64,000 nt of DNA from Salinigranum rubrum (GTDB taxonomy: Archaea > Halobacteriota > Halobacteria > Halobacteriales > Haloferacaceae). Under the pieces are notes generated by a model. That model had not been told where the DNA came from. It saw only the letters and a program-made list of their open reading frames with translations, and searched no databases. The stretch covers positions 3,162,001 through 3,226,000 of the forward strand of contig NZ_CP026309.1 of assembly GCF_002906575.1 (NCBI RefSeq), given 5' to 3'. Positions 28,374 to 37,309 of the stretch are shown here, piece after piece; within the stretch, counting starts at the first letter, position 1; each line of letters starts with the position of its first letter. Both the position numbers and the translations under genes were made by a program.

Positions 28374-28544
28374 ACGGGGCCGCAGCGGTCCCGTAGCACG
28401 ATTACCGGGCGAGCACCCGTTAGCGCGCCGAAAATCTTATCTAATCGGGTGGATTGAAACCAACTAACACGCCGGAACATTACAAACGATGATTCACTTT
28501 ACCCTCGCGACGGGCGTCATGGATCGATTCACCCCCCAGACGGG

Positions 28545-29459
28545 ATGGGTCACATGAGCATCGCGAACAAGATCAGCGGGGTCGGTGAGAGCGACTTCGC
28601 GGTCGTCTTCTCCAGTACGCTCAAGAAGTTGCTTCGCGAGCGGATGACCAGACTCGCCTTCCTCTGTCTCGTGTTCGTCCTGCTCTTGGGCCTCGTCGGG
28701 CCGTCGATCGCGCCGTACGAGTACAACGCTCAGCAGCGAACGGAGGAGGGAGAGTTACTGCGGTACGTCTCCCCGTCGCTCGAATACCCGCTGGGGACGA
28801 ACGACCGGGGCGAGGACGTCGCCTCCCGACTGCTGTTCGGCGCTCGTGCGACAGTCATCACCGGAATGCTCGCGGGGACGCTCATGCTCTCTATCGGGCT
28901 ACTCATCGGGATGGTCGCCGGCTACGTGGGGGGGCGAACCGAGGGACTGCTGATGCGCTTCGTCGACCTGATGTACGGCATCCCGTTCATCCCGTTCGCG
29001 ATCGTCCTCATCACCTTCTTCGGGGCGGGCTTCTACACGACCATCGCGATCATCGGGCTCGTCCTGTGGCGTTTCATCGCGCGCGTCATCCGGTCGCAGG
29101 TGCTCCAGATCAAACAGCGCGAGTACATCATGGCGGCCAAGGCGTCGGGCGCGAGCACACCGTGGATCATCCGCAAGCACATCCTCCCGAACATCGCCAA
29201 CATGGCCGCGCTGTTCTTCGCGATGGGCGTCGGACTCGCCATCCTCGAACAGGCCGGCCTCTCCTTCATCGGCGTCACCGACCCGTTCATCCCGACCTGG
29301 GGCATCATGCTCCGGAACGCCCACCAGTCGGGGCGGGTCGTCGAGGCGTGGTGGTGGTCGTTCCCGCCGGGAATCATGATCTCGGTGACCGTCCTCTCGC
29401 TGTACCTCCTCGGCCGGGGCTACGAGCAGGCGACGGGCGACGACGAGGTGGTCGTGTAA
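28545..29459 (+). CDS. ABC transporter permease, DppC/OppC type
   Basis: 304 residues (a second ATG at 28554 is equally possible). After a cytoplasmic N-terminus and first helix (LAFLCLVFVLLLGLVGPSIAP), the DppC-type region LEYPLGTNDRGEDVASRLLFGAR leads into five more helices. The EAA loop is EYIMAAKASGASTPWIIRKHILPN. It forms the membrane pore with the DppB-type permease encoded later in the operon, for uptake of peptides or oligosaccharides. First gene of a five-gene operon with gene order C-D-F-(small ORF)-B-A, not the usual B-C-D-F. An AT-rich TATA-like ATCTTATCTA at about 28434 may be the promoter. Confidence 0.93.
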   Translation: MGHMSIANKISGVGESDFAVVFSSTLKKLLRERMTRLAFLCLVFVLLLGLVGPSIAPYEYNAQQRTEEGELLRYVSPSLEYPLGTNDRGEDVASRLLFGARATVITGMLAGTLMLSIGLLIGMVAGYVGGRTEGLLMRFVDLMYGIPFIPFAIVLITFFGAGFYTTIAIIGLVLWRFIARVIRSQVLQIKQREYIMAAKASGASTPWIIRKHILPNIANMAALFFAMGVGLAILEQAGLSFIGVTDPFIPTWGIMLRNAHQSGRVVEAWWWSFPPGIMISVTVLSLYLLGRGYEQATGDDEVVV

Positions 29460-30505
29460 TGTCCGAACCGATACTCGAATTCGACGACGTCAGCATCAAG
29501 TACCGGACGAGAGGCGGCGGTGCCGTCCACGCGGTCAACGAGGCCTCGTTCACCATCGGCGAGCACGAGTACTTCGGACTCGTCGGCGAGAGCGGCTGTG
29601 GGAAGAGCACCATCGCCGACTCGGTCGTCGGCGGACTCGACGAGAACGGCGAGGTCACGTCCGGCGCGATCCGGTTCAAGGGGACGGAGATCCAAGACTA
29701 CAGCGAGAAGCAGTTCAACAAGCACATCCGGTGGAAGGAAATCGCCGTTATTCCCCAGTCGTCGATGAACAGCCTCGACCCGGTGATGAAACTGAGCGAC
29801 CAGGCCATCGAGATGGCCAAGTACCACACCGACCTCTCGAAGCGCGAGGCGGTCGACCGCCTCCGTGAGCTGTTCGGGGTGGTCGGCATCCCCGAGTCGC
29901 GCATCCACGACTACCCCCACCAGTTCTCCGGCGGGATGCAACAGCGGACGATCATCGCGTTCTCGCTGTTCTTGCGGCCGAGCCTCATCATCGCCGACGA
30001 GCCGACGACGGCGCTCGACGTCATCATGCAGGACCAGATCCTCGACTACATCAACGCGCTCAAAGACGACTGGGACGTGAGCATGCTGATGATCACCCAC
30101 GACATCTCCATCGTCTTCGAGAACTGCGACACGATGGCGGTCATGCACGGCGGGCAGATGGCCGAGTCGGGGAGCGTCATCGACGTGTTCGACCGCCCCC
30201 GTCACCCCTACTCCATCCTCCTGCAGAACGCCTTCCCGGACATCCGGTATCCGGACCGCGAACTGGCCGTCATCGACGGCTACCCCCCACAGCTGACCGA
30301 GCGGCCCGACTACTGCACGTTCGCCGACCGGTGTCCGTGGGCGACACAGGAGTGCTACGAGGGCGCGCCCGGCCCCGAGACGGTCGACGGCAACCCCGCA
30401 CACCGCGCCTGGTGTATCCGCGCGGACGAGATGGAGTCGCTCGCGGAGGAGCACCTCACGGCGTCGACGCAGGCGACGAACATCCTGGAGGAAACCCATG
30501 AGTAA
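29459..30505 (+). CDS. ABC transporter ATP-binding protein, DppD/OppD type
   Basis: 348 residues. The ATG overlaps the stop of the permease gene (TAATG). Walker A is GESGCGKST, the signature is FSGGMQQR, Walker B is SLIIADEPTTALD, and the switch His is in MITHDISIVF. The C-terminal oligopeptide-transporter extension has Cys-rich motifs (CTFADRCPWATQECYE) typical of DppD/OppD, some of which bind an iron-sulfur cluster. Powers solute import as a heterodimer with the DppF-type ATPase next door. Confidence 0.95.
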   Translation: MSEPILEFDDVSIKYRTRGGGAVHAVNEASFTIGEHEYFGLVGESGCGKSTIADSVVGGLDENGEVTSGAIRFKGTEIQDYSEKQFNKHIRWKEIAVIPQSSMNSLDPVMKLSDQAIEMAKYHTDLSKREAVDRLRELFGVVGIPESRIHDYPHQFSGGMQQRTIIAFSLFLRPSLIIADEPTTALDVIMQDQILDYINALKDDWDVSMLMITHDISIVFENCDTMAVMHGGQMAESGSVIDVFDRPRHPYSILLQNAFPDIRYPDRELAVIDGYPPQLTERPDYCTFADRCPWATQECYEGAPGPETVDGNPAHRAWCIRADEMESLAEEHLTASTQATNILEETHE

Positions 30506-31574
30506 CACCGACGACCCCGTGTTAGAGCTCCGCTCGCTAGAGAAGCACTTCAGCACGTCGAACGGCATCTTCGACGCGGTGAGACACCGCCTGACCGGCA
30601 GCAGTCCCGGCTCCGTCCGGGCGGTCGACGGCGTGAACATGGAACTGCGGCGGAACCAGGTACAGGGCGTCATCGGCGAGAGCGGCTGTGGGAAGACGAC
30701 CCTGCTCCGGACGCTGATGGGGCTGTACGAGCCGTCCGGCGGCGAACTGTACTTCCACGGCGAACCCGTCTCGGAGTTCTCCAAGTCGGACTGGAAGGAC
30801 TTCCGACGGCAGGTCCAGCTCGTCTTTCAGGACCCGTTCAACTCGCTCGACCCGAAGTTCAGCGTTCGACGGACGCTGGCTGAGCCGCTTCAGATTCACG
30901 GGCTCGACTACGACAAAGAGCGCATCGTCGAGATGCTGGAGTCGGTCGGACTGACGCCCGCCGAGAAGTATCTGACCCGGTTCCCCAGTCAGCTCTCCGG
31001 CGGGGAGAAACAACGGGTCTCCATCGCCCGCGCGCTCATCACGGAGCCGGACGTCATCTTAGCGGACGAGCCGGCGTCGATGCTGGACGTCTCGACGCAG
31101 GCGGAGATCCTGAACCTCCTGAACCGCCTCACCGACGAGTTCGGGGTGTCGATGCTGTACATCTCACACGACCTCTCGACCGTCTCGTACATCTGCGACC
31201 GGATCAACGTGATGTACCTCGGCCGCGTCGTCGAGGAGGCGCCGACGAAGGAACTGCTCACCGATCCGAAACACCCCTACACCGACGCGCTCATCAGGTC
31301 CATCCCGATTCCCGACCCCCACTACGTCCGCGAACGCCCGGACATCCACGGCGAACCGGGCGACCCGATCAACATGCCGACCGGCTGTCGGTTCAAGAAC
31401 CGGTGTCCGAAGCGGATGGACATCTGCGACCAGAAGCCGCTCGACGTCACCGTCGAGGGCGAGGAGACGCGCACCGTCGCGTGTCACCTCTACTACGACC
31501 ACGACGCGACCGACGGGCGTGTCCAGGACCACCAGCCGGCGATGACGGACCAGCCCGTGGAGGAAGCACGATGA
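30498..31574 (+). CDS. ABC transporter ATP-binding protein, DppF/OppF type
   Basis: 358 residues, overlapping the previous gene by eight bases. Walker A GESGCGKTT, signature LSGGEKQR, Walker B VILADEPASMLD and switch YISHDLSTV are all intact. The C-terminal extension CRFKNRCPKRMDICDQK is the oligopeptide/dipeptide-transporter C-terminal motif. The acidic tail (about 335-358) is variable. It pairs with the preceding ATPase. Its stop overlaps the start of a 41-codon ORF (ATGA). Confidence 0.95.
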   Translation: MSNTDDPVLELRSLEKHFSTSNGIFDAVRHRLTGSSPGSVRAVDGVNMELRRNQVQGVIGESGCGKTTLLRTLMGLYEPSGGELYFHGEPVSEFSKSDWKDFRRQVQLVFQDPFNSLDPKFSVRRTLAEPLQIHGLDYDKERIVEMLESVGLTPAEKYLTRFPSQLSGGEKQRVSIARALITEPDVILADEPASMLDVSTQAEILNLLNRLTDEFGVSMLYISHDLSTVSYICDRINVMYLGRVVEEAPTKELLTDPKHPYTDALIRSIPIPDPHYVRERPDIHGEPGDPINMPTGCRFKNRCPKRMDICDQKPLDVTVEGEETRTVACHLYYDHDATDGRVQDHQPAMTDQPVEEAR

Positions 31575-31696
31575 CGACACGCACGAGGCGACCGACGGCC
31601 CCGACAGCCACGAGACCGAGAGCGGGAGACACCGCGTCCGGTCCGACGAGCAACGACCGCTGCGAGGCGACGCCCCGCGGAGGTGACCGCCGATGA
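31571..31696 (+). CDS. 41-codon ORF translationally coupled at both ends
   Basis: ATG overlaps the stop of the DppF-type gene and the TGA overlaps the ATG of the DppB-type permease, giving an unbroken ATGA chain. The product is Thr/Arg/Pro-rich and basic (MTTRTRRPTAPTATRPRAGD), unlike the acidic proteome. It has no motif I recognise. It may be a real microprotein, or only a ribosome-relay spacer that keeps the permease coupled to the ATPase genes. Confidence 0.4.
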   Translation: MTTRTRRPTAPTATRPRAGDTASGPTSNDRCEATPRGGDRR

Positions 31697-32691
31697 GCCG
31701 CCTGCAGTACTTCGTCAAGCGGACGCTCGTCACCGCCGTGTTGATCTTCCTCGTCGCAACCGCGCTGTTCGCTTTCTTCCGGGCGATGCCCGGCGACTAC
31801 ACCGCGCTGTTGATACAGCAGGGGATGAGCGCGGAACAGGTCGAGCGCCTCCAGACGAAGTGGGGACTCAACCAGCCGTTCCACCAGCAGTACATCTCGT
31901 ACGTCACCAACCTGCTGACCGCCGACGCCGGCGTCTCGTTCCGTCACGGAACCGACGTCTGGGAACTCGTCCGTCCCCGCATCATCAACTCGTTCATCCT
32001 CGTCGCCCCGGCCATCACCGCGACGTACGTCATCGGCTCCGTCGTCGGTGCGCTCATCGGCCGGTACCGCGGCGGGCTCTTCGAGAAGACGAGCATCATC
32101 TCCGTCTCCGTCTTCCACTCCGTGCCGGAGTTCTTCCTCGGCATCCTGCTCATCGCGGGCTTCTCCGAGGCGCTCGGCGTCTTCCCCACCTCCGGGATGC
32201 TGACGGTCCGAACGTCGATCATGATGCAGGAGCAGCCGTTCTGGGAGATGTTCTTCCTGCGGGAGTTCTGGATGCACTACGCGCTCCCGTTCGCGACCAT
32301 CACGCTCTACTTCATGCAGTACCCGGCGCTGATCATGCGCAACAGCGTCGTCGAGATCAGCGGACAGGACTTCCTCCACTACCACCGACTGAAGGGGTTA
32401 CCGCGGGTGGCGCTCCTGCGGAAGCTCTACCGACACGCCTGCCTCCCGGTCGTCACGCTCTACCCCATCTCGCTCGCGAACGCCATCAGCGGCCTCGTTT
32501 TGGTCGAGGTCGTGTTCAACTGGCCGGGCATCGGCCGCCTGCTGGTCGACTCCGTCCTCGCCAGGGACTTCCCCGTCATCCAGTTCGTCTTCCTCATCGC
32601 GGCGGTCTGGGTCATCCTCGGCAACTTCGTCATCGACCTCCTCTACGGCGTCATCGACCCGCGCGTCTCCGTCGACGGCGACACGGACTGA
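31693..32691 (+). CDS. ABC transporter permease, DppB/OppB type
   Basis: 332 residues. The first helix is TAVLIFLVATALFAFFRAMPGD, followed by the DppB-type periplasmic loop (LNQPFHQQYISYVTNLLTADAGVSF, where the PGD and long first loop are characteristic) and five further helices. The EAA-like loop is LHYHRLKGLPRVALLRKLYRHA. Forms the heteromeric pore with the DppC-type permease. Coupled to the small ORF before it; the binding-protein gene follows after 285 bp with its own promoter. Confidence 0.94.
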   Translation: MSRLQYFVKRTLVTAVLIFLVATALFAFFRAMPGDYTALLIQQGMSAEQVERLQTKWGLNQPFHQQYISYVTNLLTADAGVSFRHGTDVWELVRPRIINSFILVAPAITATYVIGSVVGALIGRYRGGLFEKTSIISVSVFHSVPEFFLGILLIAGFSEALGVFPTSGMLTVRTSIMMQEQPFWEMFFLREFWMHYALPFATITLYFMQYPALIMRNSVVEISGQDFLHYHRLKGLPRVALLRKLYRHACLPVVTLYPISLANAISGLVLVEVVFNWPGIGRLLVDSVLARDFPVIQFVFLIAAVWVILGNFVIDLLYGVIDPRVSVDGDTD

Positions 32692-32940
32692 GGGTCTGTT
32701 CGCCACCGCTTCGTCTTTTCTCGTCCCCACGCTCGACTGTTCAGTTCGACGCGTGGTCCGTCGGGCCCACGGGACGACGAGTGCCAGTCCCTGTCTGGTG
32801 GGGCGAACCGCAGTACTCCGCCGAAAAATCGGTCATCCGTCCGGACCAGCAGGAGCGGTCTGACGGATTCTGTACGTTCCGCCACGAACTGCGGTGGTGT
32901 GTCCCAAAACCGGTGCAGGCGATAATCCTACATGAACGAC

Positions 32941-32956
32941 CGAAACGATTATGCTA
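32941..32956 (+). promoter_or_regulatory. Promoter of the solute-binding lipoprotein gene
   Basis: A BRE-like CGAAAC (32941-32946) is followed by a TATA-like GATTATGCTA centred about 26 nt before ATG 32977. Its spacing indicates a leaderless mRNA, so the binding protein can be expressed above the level of the rest of the operon. Confidence 0.55.
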
Positions 32957-32976
32957 TCTTGTGTGAAGATTCCTTC

Positions 32977-34851
32977 ATGCCATCAAGTGGCACGAATGGG
33001 CCGGAGACGTTAGTCAATCGACGGCGTCTGTTACAGGCCATCGGCGTTGCATCGGCGGCAGGACTGGCAGGGTGCGGGAGCGGCGGCGGCGGCGACGGCG
33101 GCGGAGGCGGTGGTGGCGGCAGCGACGGCGGAGGCGGCGGTGGCGGCAGCGACGGCGGAGGCGACGGTGGCGGCAGCGGCGGCGGCGGTGGTGGCAACGG
33201 GAATCTGGGCGAACGCGTCCCGACGCTGACGTTCCAGTACTGGTCCGACCAGGGTCCGCCGACGGTGCTCTTCGAGGAGACCATCTCGCAGGTCCAAGCG
33301 AACATCGGCGAAATCGGCGTCGGCATCGAGACGATGGCGATGACGACCGGCCAGGGAATCGACGAGGTGGCGAACGACACGCGACAGTTCCACTTCGCCG
33401 TCAACAGCCACGGCCCCGACCCCGCGCGACTGGACCCGAACGACCTGCTGACCAACTACAGCGCGTACGGCGCCGGTGCGAACGGCCGGTACAACCCGTC
33501 GAACTACGCCAACTGCGAGTTCACGGGCCTCGCCGACCAGCAACGCAACATCGGGGACCGAGAGGAGCGACAGGGGGTCGTCGACCAGGCGATGTCGGTG
33601 TACTCCGAGGACATCGCGTTCATCACGACGATCGAGCGGCCGACCATCGCGGCCGCCAACACGGATCAGATCTCCGAGATCGAATTCGGAGCCGCCGGGC
33701 TCACCGACATCCAGTGGGCGGCGTTCCTCGAATCGGGCGTACAGACCAAGAGCGGCACCGACGCGGTCGTCGCGAGCCTGCCGTCGGAGCTGTTGACGAG
33801 CAGCTTCTACCCGACCGTCGCGGACAGCGACGCGCTGGTGCTGTACACGAACATGACCCACTCCCCGCTGGTCATGTACGACTCGAACTACGAGCTACAG
33901 CCGAACCTCGCGGAGAGCTGGGAGACCAACGCCGAGGGCACCCGGACGGAGTTCACCCTCGCGGACGCGACGTTCCACAACGGCGAGCCGGTGACGCCGG
34001 AGGACGTCAAGTGGACCTACGAGTTCCTCAGAGACAGGTTCCACGAGGGCACGTACGCGTGGACGGACCTCCCGGAGGACCTCACCGTCGAGGTCGTCGA
34101 CGACAGCACGGTCGCGTTCGTCACGGAGTCGTCGTCGCCGACGCTCGTGACGTCGAGCCTCGCGGTATTCGGCGTGCTTCCGCAAGAAGCCTACGTCAAC
34201 GCCGGCATCGAGGAGAACCCGACGGACTTCGACGACCCGATGATCGGTGCGGGACCGTACCAGATCACCGCCTACAACAACCAGCAGAACATCGCGCTGG
34301 AGCCCCACGACGGCCACCCGCGCTACAGCCCCACCGCGGACGTGTTCGCGCAGATATACGAGTCGGTCGACGCCGTCGTCAGAGCGATGGAGAGCGGTGA
34401 ACTGAACCTCGCGGTCGCGCTGCATCCCGAGGCGTCCCAGCAACTCCGGGACAGCATGGGCGACAGCGTGCAGATCATCAACGGCAAGGCGCACCTGCCG
34501 TTCGGCGTCATGCCGCAGATGTCGTTCGCCCCGGCGATGTTCCGCGAGTTCCGCCTCGCGCTCTCGAACCTCATCGACCGGCGGAACCTCAACGAGACGT
34601 ACGCGTTCGGCGAGTCCGACATCGTGCTGCACTCGACGTTCAACTCGAACGACCACCCGTGGCACAACGCCGACGTCCTCACGCAGATCGCGGACGAGAC
34701 GGCTAACCCCGAACGCGCGCGACAGGTGCTCGAAGACGCCGGCTGGGGCTGGGACAGCGACGGCAACCTCCACTACCCGCCCGACGCCGAACTCGAAGCG
34801 TGGGCGCAGGGCGACACCCCGGGCACCGACGACTTCCCCTGCCTGGGCTGA
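32977..34851 (+). CDS. Tat-exported lipoprotein, family 5 extracellular solute-binding protein
   Basis: 624 residues from ATG 32977; the 15 codons upstream overlap the promoter. The signal peptide has NRRRLLQ (Tat-like twin Arg) and a lipobox LAGC, so it is exported folded and lipid-anchored. A 45-residue Gly/Ser/Asp linker follows the Cys and is unusually long. The body has the SBP_bac_5 hallmarks: LVLYTNMTHSPLVMYDSNYE, LAESWETNAEGTRTEFTL, FHNGEPVTPEDVKWTYEFL and MIGAGPYQITAYN. An extra N-terminal lobe of about 190 residues (70-265) precedes the canonical region and looks like a partial second copy. It delivers peptide, oligosaccharide or similar solute to the ABC pore. Confidence 0.92.
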   Translation: MPSSGTNGPETLVNRRRLLQAIGVASAAGLAGCGSGGGGDGGGGGGGGSDGGGGGGGSDGGGDGGGSGGGGGGNGNLGERVPTLTFQYWSDQGPPTVLFEETISQVQANIGEIGVGIETMAMTTGQGIDEVANDTRQFHFAVNSHGPDPARLDPNDLLTNYSAYGAGANGRYNPSNYANCEFTGLADQQRNIGDREERQGVVDQAMSVYSEDIAFITTIERPTIAAANTDQISEIEFGAAGLTDIQWAAFLESGVQTKSGTDAVVASLPSELLTSSFYPTVADSDALVLYTNMTHSPLVMYDSNYELQPNLAESWETNAEGTRTEFTLADATFHNGEPVTPEDVKWTYEFLRDRFHEGTYAWTDLPEDLTVEVVDDSTVAFVTESSSPTLVTSSLAVFGVLPQEAYVNAGIEENPTDFDDPMIGAGPYQITAYNNQQNIALEPHDGHPRYSPTADVFAQIYESVDAVVRAMESGELNLAVALHPEASQQLRDSMGDSVQIINGKAHLPFGVMPQMSFAPAMFREFRLALSNLIDRRNLNETYAFGESDIVLHSTFNSNDHPWHNADVLTQIADETANPERARQVLEDAGWGWDSDGNLHYPPDAELEAWAQGDTPGTDDFPCLG

Positions 34852-35044
34852 AGGCCCTCTCGACCGAACGCACGTGCCGCCGGCCTCGCGCAAGCGCGTT
34901 CGACACCCCCTCTGAGACGGTCGTGGCTGTGAACGCGACAGGGTGGCTCACGACCCGTTCCCCCGCGGTCAGAGCCGTCTCCACGGCGCGATCCGACGCC
35001 GGTACCACATGCTTTATCGTGACTGCGTTCGAGTCACACACGCC

Positions 35045-35818
35045 ATGGCACGAGTCAGATTCAGAGACCCGTCGGGTAGCACACGGATCGGCGAATGGGT
35101 CGACGGCGGCGTCGCGTTCGCCACGGAGCGATTCGACCTCGACGACGTCACCGTCCTCCCGCCCACCGACCCCTCGAAGGTCGTCTGCGTGGGGTTGAAC
35201 TACCAGGCACACGCCGAGGAGACGGACTCGGAACTGCCCGACCGCCCGCTGTTGTTCTTGAAGACGCCGAACGCCCTCGCCGCCCACGGCGATACGATCG
35301 CGCTCCCGAAGGACAAAGAGCGGATCGACTACGAGGGGGAACTCGGCGTCGTCATCGGCGAGCAGTGTCGGAACGTCTCCCGAGCGGAGGTCGACGACGT
35401 CATCGCCGGCTACACCTGCGTGAACGACCTGTCGAACCGGGACGACCAGCGCGTCGAGCAGAACTGGGTGCGGGGCAAGTCCTTCGACAACTCGGCCCCG
35501 ATGGGTCCGGTGCTGGCACCGCCGGACGCGCTCGCCGACGACGCGGCCATCGAACTCCGGCAGAACGGGGAGGTGAAGCAGTCGTCGACCATCGACGACA
35601 TGATCTTCTCCGTCCCCGAGATCATCGAGGAGATCACGAAGCTCATGACGCTCGAACCGGGCGACGTCATCGCGACGGGAACCCCCTCCGGTATCGGACC
35701 GATCAGCGACGGCGACACCATCGAACTGGAGATAGAAGGCGTCGGGACGCTCGTCAACGACTTCGTCGCGAAGGAGTTCACGGGCGACACGGCCCACGAC
35801 TTCATGCCCGACCAGTGA
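35045..35818 (+). CDS. Fumarylacetoacetate hydrolase (FAH) family protein, copy 2
   Basis: 257 residues. The ATG 35045 lies about 30 nt after a TATA-like CTTTATC (35012-35018), arguing against longer starts. Metal ligands Glu97 and Glu99 (DYEGELGVVIG) and Asp128 (YTCVNDLSNRDDQ) are present, as are KTPNALAAHGDTI and GDVIATGTPSGIGPISDGD. Lacks the roughly 20-residue loop of copy 1. Probably hydrolyses a related 2-oxo/diketo acid. Copies 1 and 2 flank the ABC operon, so they may handle successive or alternative intermediates. Confidence 0.92.
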   Translation: MARVRFRDPSGSTRIGEWVDGGVAFATERFDLDDVTVLPPTDPSKVVCVGLNYQAHAEETDSELPDRPLLFLKTPNALAAHGDTIALPKDKERIDYEGELGVVIGEQCRNVSRAEVDDVIAGYTCVNDLSNRDDQRVEQNWVRGKSFDNSAPMGPVLAPPDALADDAAIELRQNGEVKQSSTIDDMIFSVPEIIEEITKLMTLEPGDVIATGTPSGIGPISDGDTIELEIEGVGTLVNDFVAKEFTGDTAHDFMPDQ

Positions 35819-35852
35819 GCGTCGCCGCGCCCGCACTCGCTCTCCTCGCCGG

Positions 35853-36670
35853 TCACCAGTCGGGCGCGTAGTCGGGGAGTACTGTCGTTCCTCGCGGTCG
35901 ATGGCGTCGATTGCCTCGCAGTCCTCGGGCGGGAGTTCGAAGTCCCAGGCCCGCCAGTTCTCCTCGATGTGAGGGCGAGTGGAGGCTTTCGGAATCGGGA
36001 CGACCCCCTGTTCGCGCGCCCACGCGAGACTGACGGTCGCCTCGCTCACCCCGTGTTTCTCCGCGATTTCCTGGAGTTCGGGCACCTCGAAGACGCGTCC
36101 GTTGCCGAGCGGGGCGTAGGCGACGACCGTGATGTCGTGAGCCGCACAGTACGCCCGCAGGTCCGCCTGTGGGAGCAGCGGGTGCAACTCGACCTGGAGC
36201 GCCGAGATGGGAACGGGCGAGTGCGCGCGGGCCTCGTCGAGCAGGTCGACAGTGAGATTACAGACGCCGAGACGGTCGAAGGCCCCTTCGTCGAAGAGCG
36301 TCGCACACGCGGCGAACGTCGACTCGGGGTCGTACGCGCCGCCGGGCCAGTGCACGCCGTAGAGCAGGTCGACCCGGTCGACGCCGAGGCGGTCGAGACA
36401 GTCCCGGATGCTCGATTCGATGGCCGCCTGGGAGTAGTCCTCGGTGAACTTCGGGTGGAGCACCTTCGTCGCGAGGAAACGTTCGTCCGGGGGGACCGAC
36501 GACGCCGCGAGCGCGTCGCCGACGGCCACCTCGTTGCCGTAGGCCTCCGCGGTGTCGACGTGTCTGTACCCCACGTCGAGCGCCGTACTGACGGCCGAGA
36601 CGCACTCGTCGTGGTCCGTTATCCGGTACGTGCCGAAACCCGGTGCTGGGATGGCTGCGTTCCGTGCCAT
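35853..36670 (-). CDS. Aldo/keto reductase, single-base frameshift near the C-terminus
   Basis: The start ATG 36670 gives the AKR core. The catalytic tetrad is Asp39, Tyr44, Lys69 and His107 (GYRHVDTAEAYGNE, LATKVLHPK, YGVHWPGG), and GVVPIPKAST is the NADPH-site motif. As written, the frame leaves homology after RQYSP and runs on for about 380 codons antisense to the FAH gene. Adding one base at the GGGG 35874-35877 gives RQYSPDYAPDW then stop at 35853, the standard AKR ending (272 residues). Reduces aldehydes or ketones, or oxidises sugar alcohols, with NAD(P)H. Its place beside FAH and the aminotransferase fits carbohydrate or oxo-acid metabolism. Confidence 0.93.
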
Positions 36671-36854
36671 GACCTCACGTCCCGCGCGAGCGTAATAGCC
36701 GTTCCTGCGGGCGCGACGTTTCCCTCTTCCCGACCGAAACGCCGTCGCGTGTTCGACTGTGGACACCGTCGCGCGCTCGACCGAAGAGACGGTCGCGCTC
36801 GCCGACGGTCAGCACGTGGGAAACGTATTTACACTCCGGAACGGAGGTGAGCGT

Positions 36855-37301
36855 ATGTCGATACTCGCAGCCATCGGTGAGGAGGAACACTCGGACGAAG
36901 TCGTCTCGGTCGCGTACAGCATGGCGACCGCGTACGGCGAACCGCTCGTCGTCTTGCACGTCGTTCCCGACGAGGAGTTCGAAGCCCACAAGGAAGCCAT
37001 CGAGAGCGTCCCCGACTTCTCTGACATGTCGTTCGAGCAGGAAGAACACAGCGCGGCCAGGTACGCCTGGCGGGTCGTCGAGAGGCGCCTCGGCGTCGTC
37101 GACGAGGAGCGCGTCGAGACGCGGGGTCGCGTCGGCGACCCGACGGAGCAGATACTCGCCGAGGCGGACGCGCTCAACGCGAGTTTCGTCGTGATCGGCG
37201 GTCGCCGTCGGTCGCCCGTCGGCAAGGCGCTGTTCGGGAGCACGACGCAGGAGGTCCTCCTGGGCGCCACCGCTCCCGTCGTGACGGTCATGACCGAGTG
37301 A
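36855..37301 (+). CDS. Universal stress protein (UspA) family
   Basis: 148 residues from ATG 36855. A strong Shine-Dalgarno GGAGGTGA (36843-36850) precedes it, unusual in this window where many genes look leaderless. The Usp fold shows MSILAAIGEEEHSDEVVSVA, LVVLHVVPDEE and the nucleotide-binding loop VVIGGRRRSPVGKALFGSTT with G-x2-G-x9-G(S/T)-like spacing. Probably an ATP-binding stress or signalling protein in the cytoplasm. The aminotransferase start lies eight bases after its stop, so the two are co-transcribed. Confidence 0.9.
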   Translation: MSILAAIGEEEHSDEVVSVAYSMATAYGEPLVVLHVVPDEEFEAHKEAIESVPDFSDMSFEQEEHSAARYAWRVVERRLGVVDEERVETRGRVGDPTEQILAEADALNASFVVIGGRRRSPVGKALFGSTTQEVLLGATAPVVTVMTE

Positions 37302-37309
37302 GACGAACG

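Noticed and set aside
29420-30784. A 454-codon minus-strand frame opposite the ABC ATPase genes
   Set aside because: No motifs; the plus strand has complete Walker A/B and signature sequences.
34703-36766. A 687-codon minus-strand reading frame spanning the FAH gene
   Set aside because: Only its first part (aldo/keto reductase) is real; the rest is antisense to the FAH gene and open only because of a missing base at 35874-35877.
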